Positions 1 to 5,320 of a stretch of 7,662 bases of DNA are shown here, piece by piece. Below the pieces are notes generated by a model. The model did no database searches. It was not told the origin of the DNA and saw nothing but the letters and a program-made list of their open reading frames with translations. The number at the start of each line of letters is the position of its first letter. Position 1 is the first letter of the stretch. The position numbers and the translations under genes are program-made. The DNA comes from Clostridiales bacterium (lineage in GTDB: Bacteria; Bacillota; Clostridia; Christensenellales; CAG-138): NCBI GenBank assembly GCA_009783775.1, contig WRCT01000084.1:1-7662 (forward strand), given 5' to 3'.

Positions 1-2
1 AG

Positions 3-161
3 ATTGCGGTCTGTTCGCTCGCGCCGGACGCGGATGTGATTTTGGGCTATATGGCGGCCTTCGCGCGGACGATGCTCACCGGAAAACAGCCGGACAGCCC
101 GCCCGATGTGGGCGACGCGCTGCATTATTCCAAGCCGAATGTGTATATACCGCACGGTTAA
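3..161 (+). CDS. C-terminal fragment of an unrecognised protein (5' end outside window)
   Basis: One plus-strand frame is open from the left edge to a TAA at 159-161 and encodes the last 52 residues of a protein, beginning IAVCSLAPDADVILGYMAAF and ending NVYIPHG. Its third codon positions are strongly G/C, like the other genes of the window, which favours real coding. The overlapping minus-strand frame is also open but is rich in Arg and His and looks like a shadow. The pattern of a hydrophobic strand followed by an Ala-rich helix (LGYMAAFARTMLTG) faintly recalls the C-terminal lobe of sugar-binding periplasmic proteins, but this is a guess and I do not recognise the family. The gene converges on the operon ending at 206 and shares its terminator. 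Confidence 0.55.
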   Translation: MAVCSLAPDADVILGYMAAFARTMLTGKQPDSPPDVGDALHYSKPNVYIPHG

Positions 162-169
162 GAGATAAC

Positions 170-205
170 ACAGGGAGACGAAATTCGTCCCCCTGTTGCT
201 TTCTT
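170..205. terminator. Probable bidirectional Rho-independent terminator between convergent genes
   Basis: Positions 170-180 pair with 186-196 around a five-base AAATT loop. The only flaw is an A/C mismatch in the plus-strand transcript, which becomes a G-U pair in the minus-strand transcript, so the stem is complete for the mnmE operon. On the plus side a T-rich run (TGTTGCTTTCTTTC) follows. On the minus side the tail is less T-rich (TGTTATCTCTT). The position just after the stops at 161 and 206 of two converging genes supports termination from both sides. Confidence 0.65.
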
Positions 206-706
206 TCACTTTCTGCCGATCGGTTCCAGGATTTGTGTTTTTGTCAGGTTGTAGAATGCTGCGGCCATATCGTCCCAGGTGAGGGGGTAGGCGTGAAAAC
301 AGTAGATGTCTTGGGTCAGGCTGTCTGCGAAGGTGATGACGAGCTCCCAAACCGTGCCGTCCATGACCGAGCCGCCCGCGTAGGTTTCGTCCCAGTCCAG
401 AAAACCGGTTTCTTCGGCGGCGGCCAGAAAGTCGGCAATGCGTTTTTCCGACATTTCGTGCGTCTGCCAGGCGCCGTTTTCGCCGATCGAGCCCGCAAAA
501 TCAAAGGGCATGACCTCGAGCGCGTACCACTCCGTCCAGAGCCCCGCGTCAAAGTCAAAGGTAAAGACGCGGCTTTCGTCGCCGTGCGCGACGGGCCGCA
601 CCTCGATTTTCTGAATGTCCCCTGCCGCGTGCTTGACTTTTTTTGCGCAGCCGGCACAGGCCAGCAGCAGGCAGATCGCTAAAATAATTGCGAGATTGCG
701 TTTCAC
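206..706 (-). CDS. Small predicted lipoprotein of unknown function
   Basis: The protein has about 166 residues and starts with a typical lipoprotein signal: a basic KRN start, a hydrophobic stretch (LAIILAICLLLA) and a cysteine-containing end, ACAGC, with probable lipidation at C20 (C17 is an alternative). The mature part is acidic and aromatic-rich (for example TEWYALEVMPFDF) with no transmembrane segment, and would be anchored outside the membrane. I do not recognise the family. The chosen start is the GTG at 704-706, whose last two bases are the first two of the mnmE stop (GTGA overlap), which suggests translational coupling; an AGG lies only 3 bases upstream. An in-frame TTG at 716-718 would add four residues (MCRK) but has no better ribosome binding site. 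It is the last gene of the rpmH operon, in the place where mnmG often stands, and gives no sign of a role in tRNA modification. Confidence 0.7.
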   Translation of the reverse strand: MKRNLAIILAICLLLACAGCAKKVKHAAGDIQKIEVRPVAHGDESRVFTFDFDAGLWTEWYALEVMPFDFAGSIGENGAWQTHEMSEKRIADFLAAAEETGFLDWDETYAGGSVMDGTVWELVITFADSLTQDIYCFHAYPLTWDDMAAAFYNLTKTQILEPIGRK

Positions 707-2052
707 TTTCCTACACAAAACCTTTCGAATATTTCATCTATCACGTTTTCGTTCACATCACTGCCCGTGATGCCCCCCAGCGCGTGCAGCGCCTCGCGCA
801 CGTCCGTGGCGATTTCCTCGAGTTCTTCGGCTGCCAGCGCAGCCTGAATTGCGGTTTGCGCTTGTTCCAGCGCGTGCAAGTGCCGCTCGTTTGTAATGCA
901 GGTCTCGTCATGGCGGTTTGGCGCCAGCGTGGTGACGATGGCCGTTTTGAGTTCTTCCAGCCCCTCGCCGGTTTTTGCGCTGACACATTGGTCGGGCGTG
1001 ACAGGGGGACGGTTCGTCATGTCACTGCGGTGACACAGAGAACCGTCCCCACTGTCACTCAGTAAGTCACTTTTGTTGGCGACCAGCAGGCGGGGCCTGT
1101 CCGCGGTTTCGGCGAGCAGGACCTCGTCCGTGTCGGTCAAAGGTTCGGACGCGTCCATCACCAACAGGATCAAATCGGCCCGGGCGGCCAGTTCGCGCGC
1201 GCGGGCGATGCCGATGGATTCTACCTCGTCCGGTTCGGGGCGGATGCCCGCCGTGTCAAAGAGCCGGACCGGCACGCCGTCGATCAGAATTTTTGCGTCC
1301 AGCACGTCGCGCGTGGTGCCTGCGTGGGGCGTGACGATGGCGCGGTCCTCGCCCGCCAAGACATTGAGCAGGCAGGACTTGCCCACATTGGGTCGGCCCA
1401 GGATCGCCACGCGCAGGCCGTCGCGCAGAATGCGGCCCGTTCTGCCCTCAGCGATCAAGCGGGCCACGCCCTCGCGCGCCTTGCGCAATTGCTCGGGCAG
1501 AGTCGCGTTGACCTCGGCCTCGACCTCGTCGGGGTAGTCGATGGCGGCCTCCATGCCGGCTTGGGCTGCGACCAGCTCTTCTTGCAGGGTCTGTATGCGG
1601 CGGCTGAGGCTGCCATGCAGTTGCCCCAAAGCCACGGACAGGGCCTGCTCCGATTCGGCTTGGATGATGTCCATGACGGCCTCGGCCTGGCTCAAATCCA
1701 TCTTTCCGTTTAAGAAAGCGCAACGGGAAAACTCGCCAGCGGCAGCCGGACGCGCGCCCGTTTGGGCCAGCCTGCTCAGGATGCGCTGCACGGTGCGCGG
1801 GCCGCCGTGGCAGTGGATTTCCAGCATGGCCTCGCCCGTATAGGTGCGCGGCGCGGGCAGATAGACCGCCATGCAGTCGTCCAGCGCCCGAGCGCCGTCC
1901 ATGACAGAAACGCGGCATAGTTCGCGCGGCCGGACCATGATGTCACGGTCCAGGATAACGCGCGCGATCTTCACGCAGCCCTCGCCCGACAGGCGTATAA
2001 TGGCAATCGCGCCGCCCACGGCAGTAGACGGCGCATAAATGGTTCCGGTCAT
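703..2052 (-). CDS. mnmE: tRNA uridine-5-carboxymethylaminomethyl(34) synthesis GTPase MnmE
   Basis: This 449-residue protein has the normal MnmE length. With MnmG it installs the (carboxymethyl)aminomethyl group on wobble U34 of tRNAs. The N-terminal folate-binding domain (1-120) shows GAIAIIRLSG, YTGEAMLEIHCHGG and GEFSRCAFLNGKMDL; the last usually reads K/R-R where this protein has RC. The helical domain is interrupted by the G domain (about 213-375), with P-loop GRPNVGKS (219-226), GTTRDV (245-250), DTAG (266-269), NKSD (326-329) and SAKTGEG. The C-terminus ends FCVGK, carrying the conserved catalytic Cys (C446). The ATG start overlaps the jag stop (TAATG), with GGAGA a few bases upstream. 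The oddity is that residues about 332-352, between NKSD and SAK, are encoded by a 61-bp palindrome, making this loop roughly nine residues longer than in E. coli MnmE. mnmG does not follow in this window. Confidence 0.97.
   Translation of the reverse strand: MTGTIYAPSTAVGGAIAIIRLSGEGCVKIARVILDRDIMVRPRELCRVSVMDGARALDDCMAVYLPAPRTYTGEAMLEIHCHGGPRTVQRILSRLAQTGARPAAAGEFSRCAFLNGKMDLSQAEAVMDIIQAESEQALSVALGQLHGSLSRRIQTLQEELVAAQAGMEAAIDYPDEVEAEVNATLPEQLRKAREGVARLIAEGRTGRILRDGLRVAILGRPNVGKSCLLNVLAGEDRAIVTPHAGTTRDVLDAKILIDGVPVRLFDTAGIRPEPDEVESIGIARARELAARADLILLVMDASEPLTDTDEVLLAETADRPRLLVANKSDLLSDSGDGSLCHRSDMTNRPPVTPDQCVSAKTGEGLEELKTAIVTTLAPNRHDETCITNERHLHALEQAQTAIQAALAAEELEEIATDVREALHALGGITGSDVNENVIDEIFERFCVGK
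998..1058. repeat. REP-like two-lobed palindromic element inside mnmE
   Basis: The 61-bp segment is a near-perfect inverted repeat. The outer arms are GTGACAG, a G-run, then GGACGGTTC, matched by GAACCGTCCCC and CTGTCAC; they differ by one T/bulge in the G-run. An unpaired GTCA/CAGA internal loop follows, then an inner stem TGTCAC/GTGACA closed by TGCG. From memory, GGGGACGGTTC flanked by TGTCAC-type ends is a recurrent intergenic repeat in clostridial genomes, sometimes with IS200-like (RAYT/Y1) transposases; this was not checked. Here it is fully translated, in frame, as residues 332-352 of MnmE. Its length (61, not a multiple of 3) means frame was kept only through flanking duplication or indels. 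In the mRNA it would form a strong hairpin in mid-gene. Confidence 0.85.
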
Positions 2053-2882
2053 TATTTCTCCGCTGAGATGATCACGCGGCGGTTGGGCTCCTCGCCCTCG
2101 CTGTGCGTGGTCACGCCGCGAAAGTTTTGCAGCGCGGAATGCAGGATACGCCGCTCGTAGGGGTTCATCGGCTCCATCTCCTGGGGCCGGCCCGTCTTGG
2201 CGACCTGCGCGGCGGCCTTTCGGGCCAGGCGGCCCAGCGTATCCTCGCGGCGGGCGCGGTAGCCCTCGGTGTCGAGCGTGACCCGCGTATAGCCGCCCGC
2301 GCGGTCCTTGTTCGCGTACAGGGACACCAGATACTGCATGGCGTCTAATGTCTCGCCCCGACGGCCGATCAGCAGCCCGTCCGTGTCGGAGACCATGTTC
2401 AAACGGATTCCGTCCTCGGTCTGAAGGCCCGCGACGGTCGCGGTGATCTGCATGGCGTCTAACAGCTTGGTCAAGAACTGCGCAATGGGGTTTTCCGCCG
2501 CGAAGTCCTCGCTGTAGGCATAGGTCTTGACTTCACGCGGTTCCCTGGGGCCTCTGCGGTCGTCGTCGCGCCTGCGGTCGTCATCGCGTCTGCGGTCACC
2601 ATCTCTGCGGCGATCCGATGCGCCGCCCCGCTCGCGCGGGCCGCTGCGCATGGCTCTTTTTTCCTCGTCCGACTTACGCGCCAGGGCGGCAAAGTCCGGC
2701 TTGGCCTCGGCCTCGCGCTCGGTCATGCGCACCATGGCGTTTTTCGCGCCCAAGCCAAAGAGGCCCTTGCTCTCGGTTTGCACGGTTTCGATGTCGACCG
2801 CGTCAATGGACAGGCCCATTTCGTTTAGGCCGTGGAAGATGGCCTCGTCCACCGTACGGCCCGAGAACTCCATACTTCTCAT
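2052..2882 (-). CDS. jag: Jag/KhpB (EloR) family RNA-binding protein
   Basis: This 276-residue cytoplasmic protein belongs to the Jag/KhpB family, which binds RNA, usually together with KhpA, and affects cell elongation or division in Gram-positive bacteria. The Jag_N domain (about 4-52) has the typical KGLFGLGAKNA motif. A long, highly charged linker (about 60-120) contains runs of RRRDDD. The type II KH domain (about 131-205) carries the GxxG loop as GRRG (173-176) in LLIGRRGETLDAMQYL. The C-terminal R3H domain (about 212-276) has the R-x3-H signature at R244/H248 in NPYERRILH. The start ATG at 2880-2882 has GGAGG ten bases upstream and overlaps the yidC stop as ATGA. A second ATG nine bases later is too far from that site. 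The 3' end overlaps mnmE by one base. Confidence 0.95.
   Translation of the reverse strand: MRSMEFSGRTVDEAIFHGLNEMGLSIDAVDIETVQTESKGLFGLGAKNAMVRMTEREAEAKPDFAALARKSDEEKRAMRSGPRERGGASDRRRDGDRRRDDDRRRDDDRRGPREPREVKTYAYSEDFAAENPIAQFLTKLLDAMQITATVAGLQTEDGIRLNMVSDTDGLLIGRRGETLDAMQYLVSLYANKDRAGGYTRVTLDTEGYRARREDTLGRLARKAAAQVAKTGRPQEMEPMNPYERRILHSALQNFRGVTTHSEGEEPNRRVIISAEK
2554..2607. repeat. Three 18-bp tandem repeats encoding the Arg/Asp linker of Jag
   Basis: Three imperfect 18-bp units (2554-2571, 2572-2589, 2590-2607), each beginning CTGCGGTC on the plus strand, encode successive R/D blocks (DGDRRR, DDDRRR, DDDRRG-like) in the disordered linker of Jag. The unit is a multiple of three, so copy number can change by slippage without frameshift. 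The third unit is more diverged. Confidence 0.75.
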
Positions 2883-3880
2883 ATCTTGATTACCTCCACT
2901 TGGTTAGATTTCTTATTCAATGAGGCGTTGATTGCCATCGTGACGCCGGTGGAAATGACGTTGCTGAAGGTCCAGTACAGGGCAAAGGTGGCGGCGGCGG
3001 ACCAGCAGAAGAACACGGAGATGGCCGGCATGATATACATCATGCTCTTGCCCATGCCGGGCTGGCCCTCGGCGGGTTTGGGTTGGTTGCGCATGGTGAG
3101 CCAAGAGGACAGGAAGGTCGTGCCGCCCGCCAGCAGCGGCAGGATCGCCCAGCCGTTCACATAACCCGCGTACAGGTCTATGCAGGGCGCGAGCAACCGG
3201 TCGTAGGTTTTTATAAAGAGCGCGTTGTTCGCGGCGACTTGCAGCGCGCCGTTCGCGTCTTGTACAAAGTAGCCCATGCGCAGCAGGAGCGCGTTCAACG
3301 CCTCCGCGTTTTCGCTATAGAAAACGAAGTTCTGCACGTTGGCGTCGCTAAAGGTTTTGAAAAACTCTTCCCCGCTCATGAGCACGCTCGCCGTGATATT
3401 GTCCGGGCGCCAGATATTGTGGATCCAAAGGAAACGGTAGCCGGCAAACAGCTCGAGCCCTGCCTCGGGGTTCGCGTCCATTTGCAGCAGCAGGCGCAGC
3501 ATTTGCTCGTTGGACCAGTGCCGGAATGCGGCGATGAACATGAAAAACAGCGGCATCATAATCAGCATGGGCAGGCAGCCCGCGAAGGTGCTGACGCCCT
3601 TCTCCTTCATGAACTTGCGCTGTTCCTGGTTGAGCCGCTGCGCGTCGTTGGCGTACTTTTTCTTGAGCTTATCCAGTTCGGGCTGGATGGCCTGCGTCTT
3701 GAGCTGGGACTTGCGCGACTTGATGTCCGAAAACAATGTGAGACCCTTGATGGAAAGGGTGGCGATTAAAATGGTCATGAAGATGGCAAAGCCGCCTTGC
3801 AGCGAAATGCTTTGCAGGACGTCATAGATCCATCGCATACCGAGGAATAACCATTTGGTCAGAAAAAAACTGTCAATCAA
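2879..3880 (-). CDS. yidC: YidC/Oxa1 family membrane protein insertase
   Basis: This 333-residue insertase places proteins into the cytoplasmic membrane, alone or with Sec. Predicted membrane segments lie at about 5-25, 31-50, 98-119, 241-262 and 280-317 (the last stretch may hold two). The cytoplasmic hairpin reads IQPELDKLKKKYANDAQRLN, and the hallmark GCLPMLIMMPLFFMFI follows. Two departures stand out. First, the extracytoplasmic part between FLWIHNIWRPD (150-160) and NGWAILPLLAG (242-252) has about 80 residues where many family members have few. Second, aligned by eye to Bacillus SpoIIIJ, the groove arginine is Lys45 and the following Leu-Pro-Leu is not conserved. No lipobox Cys is seen. 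The start is TTG at 3878-3880, fixed by ACGGAGG eight bases upstream. It begins 15 bases after yidD, and its stop overlaps jag (ATGA). Confidence 0.95.
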   Translation of the reverse strand: MIDSFFLTKWLFLGMRWIYDVLQSISLQGGFAIFMTILIATLSIKGLTLFSDIKSRKSQLKTQAIQPELDKLKKKYANDAQRLNQEQRKFMKEKGVSTFAGCLPMLIMMPLFFMFIAAFRHWSNEQMLRLLLQMDANPEAGLELFAGYRFLWIHNIWRPDNITASVLMSGEEFFKTFSDANVQNFVFYSENAEALNALLLRMGYFVQDANGALQVAANNALFIKTYDRLLAPCIDLYAGYVNGWAILPLLAGGTTFLSSWLTMRNQPKPAEGQPGMGKSMMYIMPAISVFFCWSAAATFALYWTFSNVISTGVTMAINASLNKKSNQVEVIKI

Positions 3881-3895
3881 TGTGAGAACCTCCGT

Positions 3896-4117
3896 TTAGG
3901 TTTTGCGCGGCGGCACCGGATCATAGCCGCCTTTGAACAGGGGGTTGCAGCGCAGCAGCCGCAGGAGCGCGAGCCACGTGCCCTTTGCCGCGCCATGGGT
4001 CTCGATCGCCTCCCGCGCGTAATGCGAACAGGTGGGGTCGAACCGGCACCGCGGCGGCAGGCCGGGCGAGATCTGCCGCTGGTACCATAAGATCAAACCG
4101 CAGAGCAGACGTTTCAT
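3896..4117 (-). CDS. yidD: Membrane protein insertion efficiency factor YidD
   Basis: YidD is a small membrane-associated protein thought to assist YidC-dependent insertion. The 73-residue product shows the whole family signature: an amphipathic N-terminus ([20 protein letters not shown]), [14 protein letters not shown] with the two conserved cysteines (C24, C30), the [19 protein letters not shown] block and GGYDPVP near the end. The start taken is the ATG at 4115-4117, which overlaps the rnpA stop as ATGA and fits the usual N-terminus. An in-frame GTG at 4130-4132 would add five residues and has no support. The ribosome binding site is weak (GTAGAG), so coupling to rnpA translation is likely. 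Confidence 0.95.
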   Translation of the reverse strand: MKRLLCGLILWYQRQISPGLPPRCRFDPTCSHYAREAIETHGAAKGTWLALLRLLRCNPLFKGGYDPVPPRKT

Positions 4118-4458
4118 GGTTTCTCTACCCACAGTCCGGCCCGTTTGAGCTGGTTCTCCATCTCCCGCATAAGCGAGGGGAACGGCTCTGTCAGCACGCC
4201 TTCGCGCAGCACGACCACGAGGTTGTAGCCCGTGCGAATGTTGGGCAAAAGCGGGTGCAGGCAGGCGCGGATCCGCCGTTTGGCGCGATTGCGCTGGACG
4301 CTGCCGCCCAGCTTTTTGGACGCCGACAGCCCGACTTGCAGTTTGCGCAAACGGTTCTTGGCAAAAACCAAGGCGAACAGTCTGCCGCCCGTGTGCTTGC
4401 CCACGCGGTAGGTAAACCGAAACTCCTTATGCCGTTTCAAAGAATAGCTGCGGTTCAT
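4114..4458 (-). CDS. rnpA: Ribonuclease P protein component
   Basis: This 114-residue basic protein binds the catalytic RNase P RNA and helps it trim 5' leaders from pre-tRNAs. The N-terminal part ([20 protein letters not shown]) and the diagnostic RNR motif (RNRAKRRIR, 56-64) are clear, and the length is normal. The ATG at 4456-4458 is the natural start, but no Shine-Dalgarno sequence is visible upstream (TTTGCTAAATTACC), which fits low or structure-dependent expression compared with rpmH. A hairpin at 4483-4504 lies in the 90-base gap between rpmH and rnpA. The 3' end overlaps yidD by four bases. Confidence 0.96.
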   Translation of the reverse strand: MNRSYSLKRHKEFRFTYRVGKHTGGRLFALVFAKNRLRKLQVGLSASKKLGGSVQRNRAKRRIRACLHPLLPNIRTGYNLVVVLREGVLTEPFPSLMREMENQLKRAGLWVEKP

Positions 4459-4482
4459 GGTAATTTAGCAAACAGCAAAGCC

Positions 4483-4510
4483 CGACAGGCGAACGCGCCT
4501 GCCGTTTTTT
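4483..4510. terminator. Hairpin between rpmH and rnpA, possible attenuator
   Basis: Positions 4483-4491 and 4496-4504 form a 9-bp stem with a four-base loop. In the minus-strand transcript every position pairs (one G-U) and the stem is followed by GGCTTTGCTGTTT, a weak U tract. In the plus direction it carries one A/C mismatch but is followed directly by TTTTTT. For the operon it is best read as a partial terminator or processing site separating abundant L34 mRNA from rnpA and the later genes. This role is an inference. Confidence 0.5.
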
Positions 4511-4548
4511 GCACTAAACTCGAAATGCGCGGGAACACGCCCACATAA

Positions 4549-4683
4549 CTAGGCGCTTAACTTTTTGCGGCCCTTGAGGCGTCTGCGCCGCAGGACGTTT
4601 CTGCCGTCGGAAGTCTTCATGCGCTTGCGAAAGCCGTGGACCTTGCTGCGCTGTCTCTTTTTCGGTTGATAGGTGCGTACCAA
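4549..4683 (-). CDS. rpmH: 50S ribosomal protein L34
   Basis: This 44-residue, extremely basic protein of the large ribosomal subunit reads [20 protein letters not shown] through to a GRNVL block and the ending KGRKKLSA, which is the textbook L34 pattern at the usual length. The start is a TTG at 4681-4683, the only initiation codon in register with the conserved N-terminus, with AGAGGA about seven bases upstream. The stop is TAG at 4549-4551. It is the first gene of the operon, about 47 bases downstream of the predicted start site of a consensus promoter. dnaA, which commonly lies upstream in divergent orientation, is not present. Confidence 0.97.
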   Translation of the reverse strand: MVRTYQPKKRQRSKVHGFRKRMKTSDGRNVLRRRRLKGRKKLSA

Positions 4684-4736
4684 AACAATTTCCTCTTTTC
4701 TATCAAAGGCGGTTTACGCCATAATAAACTTTAGTC

Positions 4737-4765
4737 ATTATAGTGGAAGTGATGAAAGATGTCAA
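4737..4765 (-). promoter_or_regulatory. Consensus sigma-A promoter of the rpmH operon
   Basis: On the minus strand TTGACA (4760-4765) and TATAAT (4737-4742) both match the consensus exactly, with the ideal 17-base spacer. An A-rich stretch just upstream (TTTGCAAAAAGTA) may add an UP-element effect. Transcription should start near 4730, giving a leader of about 47 bases before rpmH. The -35 box overlaps the stop codon of the small membrane ORF that ends at 4762. Confidence 0.92.
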
Positions 4766-4908
4766 TACTTTTTGCAAATATGCCGGATGTGGATTCCGAT
4801 ATGCCCGATACCGAGGATAAGGGAGGCGGCAACAAGCCATATCAGCCGTCCGTAAACACCCAGCAGCAGGCAGGCAAGGCCGATGCAGAAGAATCCGATG
4901 TGTCCCAC
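4762..4908 (-). CDS. 48-residue predicted two-helix membrane peptide, coupled to the HTH gene
   Basis: This short ORF reads GHIGFFCIGLACLLLGVYG, then RLIWLVAASLILGIGHIGIH, and ends with a basic tail, IRHICKKY. It predicts two membrane helices (about 3-19 and 21-40) joined by a tight G-R turn. The GTG start at 4906-4908 uses the last G of the preceding HTH stop codon (TAGTG). AAAGGGG lies four to five bases upstream, and an in-frame TAA lies just before that site, so the start is well defined. The coherent hydrophobic pattern and the positive tail argue for a real peptide. I do not recognise the family. Possible roles include a membrane peptide controlled by, or controlling, the adjacent repressor, or a remnant of a larger protein. 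Confidence 0.6.
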   Translation of the reverse strand: MGHIGFFCIGLACLLLGVYGRLIWLVAASLILGIGHIGIHIRHICKKY

Positions 4909-5135
4909 TAGACCCCTTTATGTCCGGTTGGATTGTCCGATCTGCCCAGCAGATAGTCTATAGATACATTAAAATGATTCGCAAGAATGATGAGGGAAGG
5001 GGACACCAAATCCACCTGACCTGCCTCATATCGTCTGTAATTGCGTTCGTCAATTTCCAGCACTTCAGCCACTTGTTTTTGTGTTTCGCCCGTTGCCGCT
5101 CTGAGTTTGCGTAACCTCTCCGCGAATGATGTCAT
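4908..5135 (-). CDS. Cro/CI (Xre) family helix-turn-helix transcriptional regulator
   Basis: This 75-residue single-domain HTH_3 protein begins MTSFAERLRKLRAATGETQK. The helix-turn-helix lies at about 17-37 (ETQKQVAEVLEIDERNYRRYE), followed by the usual PSLIILANHFNVSIDYLLGRSDNP ending of phage- and ICE-type repressors in Bacillota. No effector domain is present. The start is the ATG at 5133-5135, with GGGGAGA about six bases upstream; an in-frame TTG at 5148-5150 lies inside the ribosome binding region and is rejected. The likely targets are the TCGCCCT repeats 45-85 bases upstream, which would let it repress itself and the divergent gene at 5321. The gene runs directly into the 48-residue membrane ORF. 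Its base composition is more AT-rich than the surrounding operons. Confidence 0.9.
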   Translation of the reverse strand: MTSFAERLRKLRAATGETQKQVAEVLEIDERNYRRYEAGQVDLVSPSLIILANHFNVSIDYLLGRSDNPTGHKGV

Positions 5136-5165
5136 AAATAATCTCCCCAAAAGCTAAAATAAGTG

Positions 5166-5194
5166 TTGACAGGACGTTCATCGCCCTGTATTAT
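5166..5194 (+). promoter_or_regulatory. Sigma-A-type promoter for the plus-strand gene at 5321
   Basis: TTGACA (5166-5171), a 17-base spacer and TATTAT (5189-5194) form a near-consensus plus-strand promoter. Transcription should begin near 5201, leaving a leader of about 120 bases. The minus strand of the same -10 region reads TATAAT (5190-5195), so a weaker facing promoter for the HTH gene could overlap, although its -35 (GGGCGA) is poor. Confidence 0.75.
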
Positions 5195-5219
5195 ATGGGT
5201 ATAGGGCGATGGTCGCCCT
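5179..5219. promoter_or_regulatory. Probable operator: three alternating TCGCCCT sites
   Basis: TCGCCCT occurs at 5181-5187, inverted at 5203-5209 and again direct at 5213-5219. CATCGCCCT (5179-5187) and AGGGCGATG (5203-5211) form a perfect 9-bp inverted repeat around the -10 box. AGGGCGA-TGG-TCGCCCT (5203-5219) is a 17-bp palindrome covering the first transcribed bases. The two direct sites are 32 bp apart, about three helical turns. The position over a promoter between a repressor gene and a divergent gene is typical of Cro/CI operators. Binding by this HTH protein is inferred. Confidence 0.7.
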
Positions 5220-5320
5220 GATCGGGTTGAACGGGTATTTCTATAAACCTTTCAACTTGTTTTTCCTGTAGCTTACTATATCACATTCAGCCCCAAAAAG
5301 CAAAGGAGTGCAACGTTCTC

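Noticed and set aside
233..682. 149-residue plus-strand open frame opposite the lipoprotein gene
   Set aside because: The minus-strand frame has a convincing lipoprotein signal and operon coupling; the plus-strand product has no such features.
3083..3769. 228-residue open frame on the plus strand across yidC
   Set aside because: Antisense to a clear yidC; the product is rich in Arg, Gln, Val and Glu with no recognisable motif, as expected from a shadow of a GC-rich gene.
4673..4855. 60-residue plus-strand frame across the rpmH promoter
   Set aside because: It overlaps the rpmH start, promoter and the membrane-peptide ORF on the other strand and has no ribosome binding site.
5226..5254. GTTGAA...TTCAAC inverted repeat in the leader of the plus-strand gene
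   Set aside because: Only six base pairs with mismatches further in and a long loop; too weak to call a riboswitch or terminator.
5249..5277. Second plus-strand promoter (TTCAAC-17-TACTAT)
   Set aside because: Both boxes are poor matches and a much better promoter lies upstream at 5166-5194.
4684..5320. Possible oriC/DnaA boxes upstream of rpmH
   Set aside because: No TTATNCACA-type cluster is visible; the one TTATCC stretch in the membrane-peptide ORF does not continue as a DnaA box.
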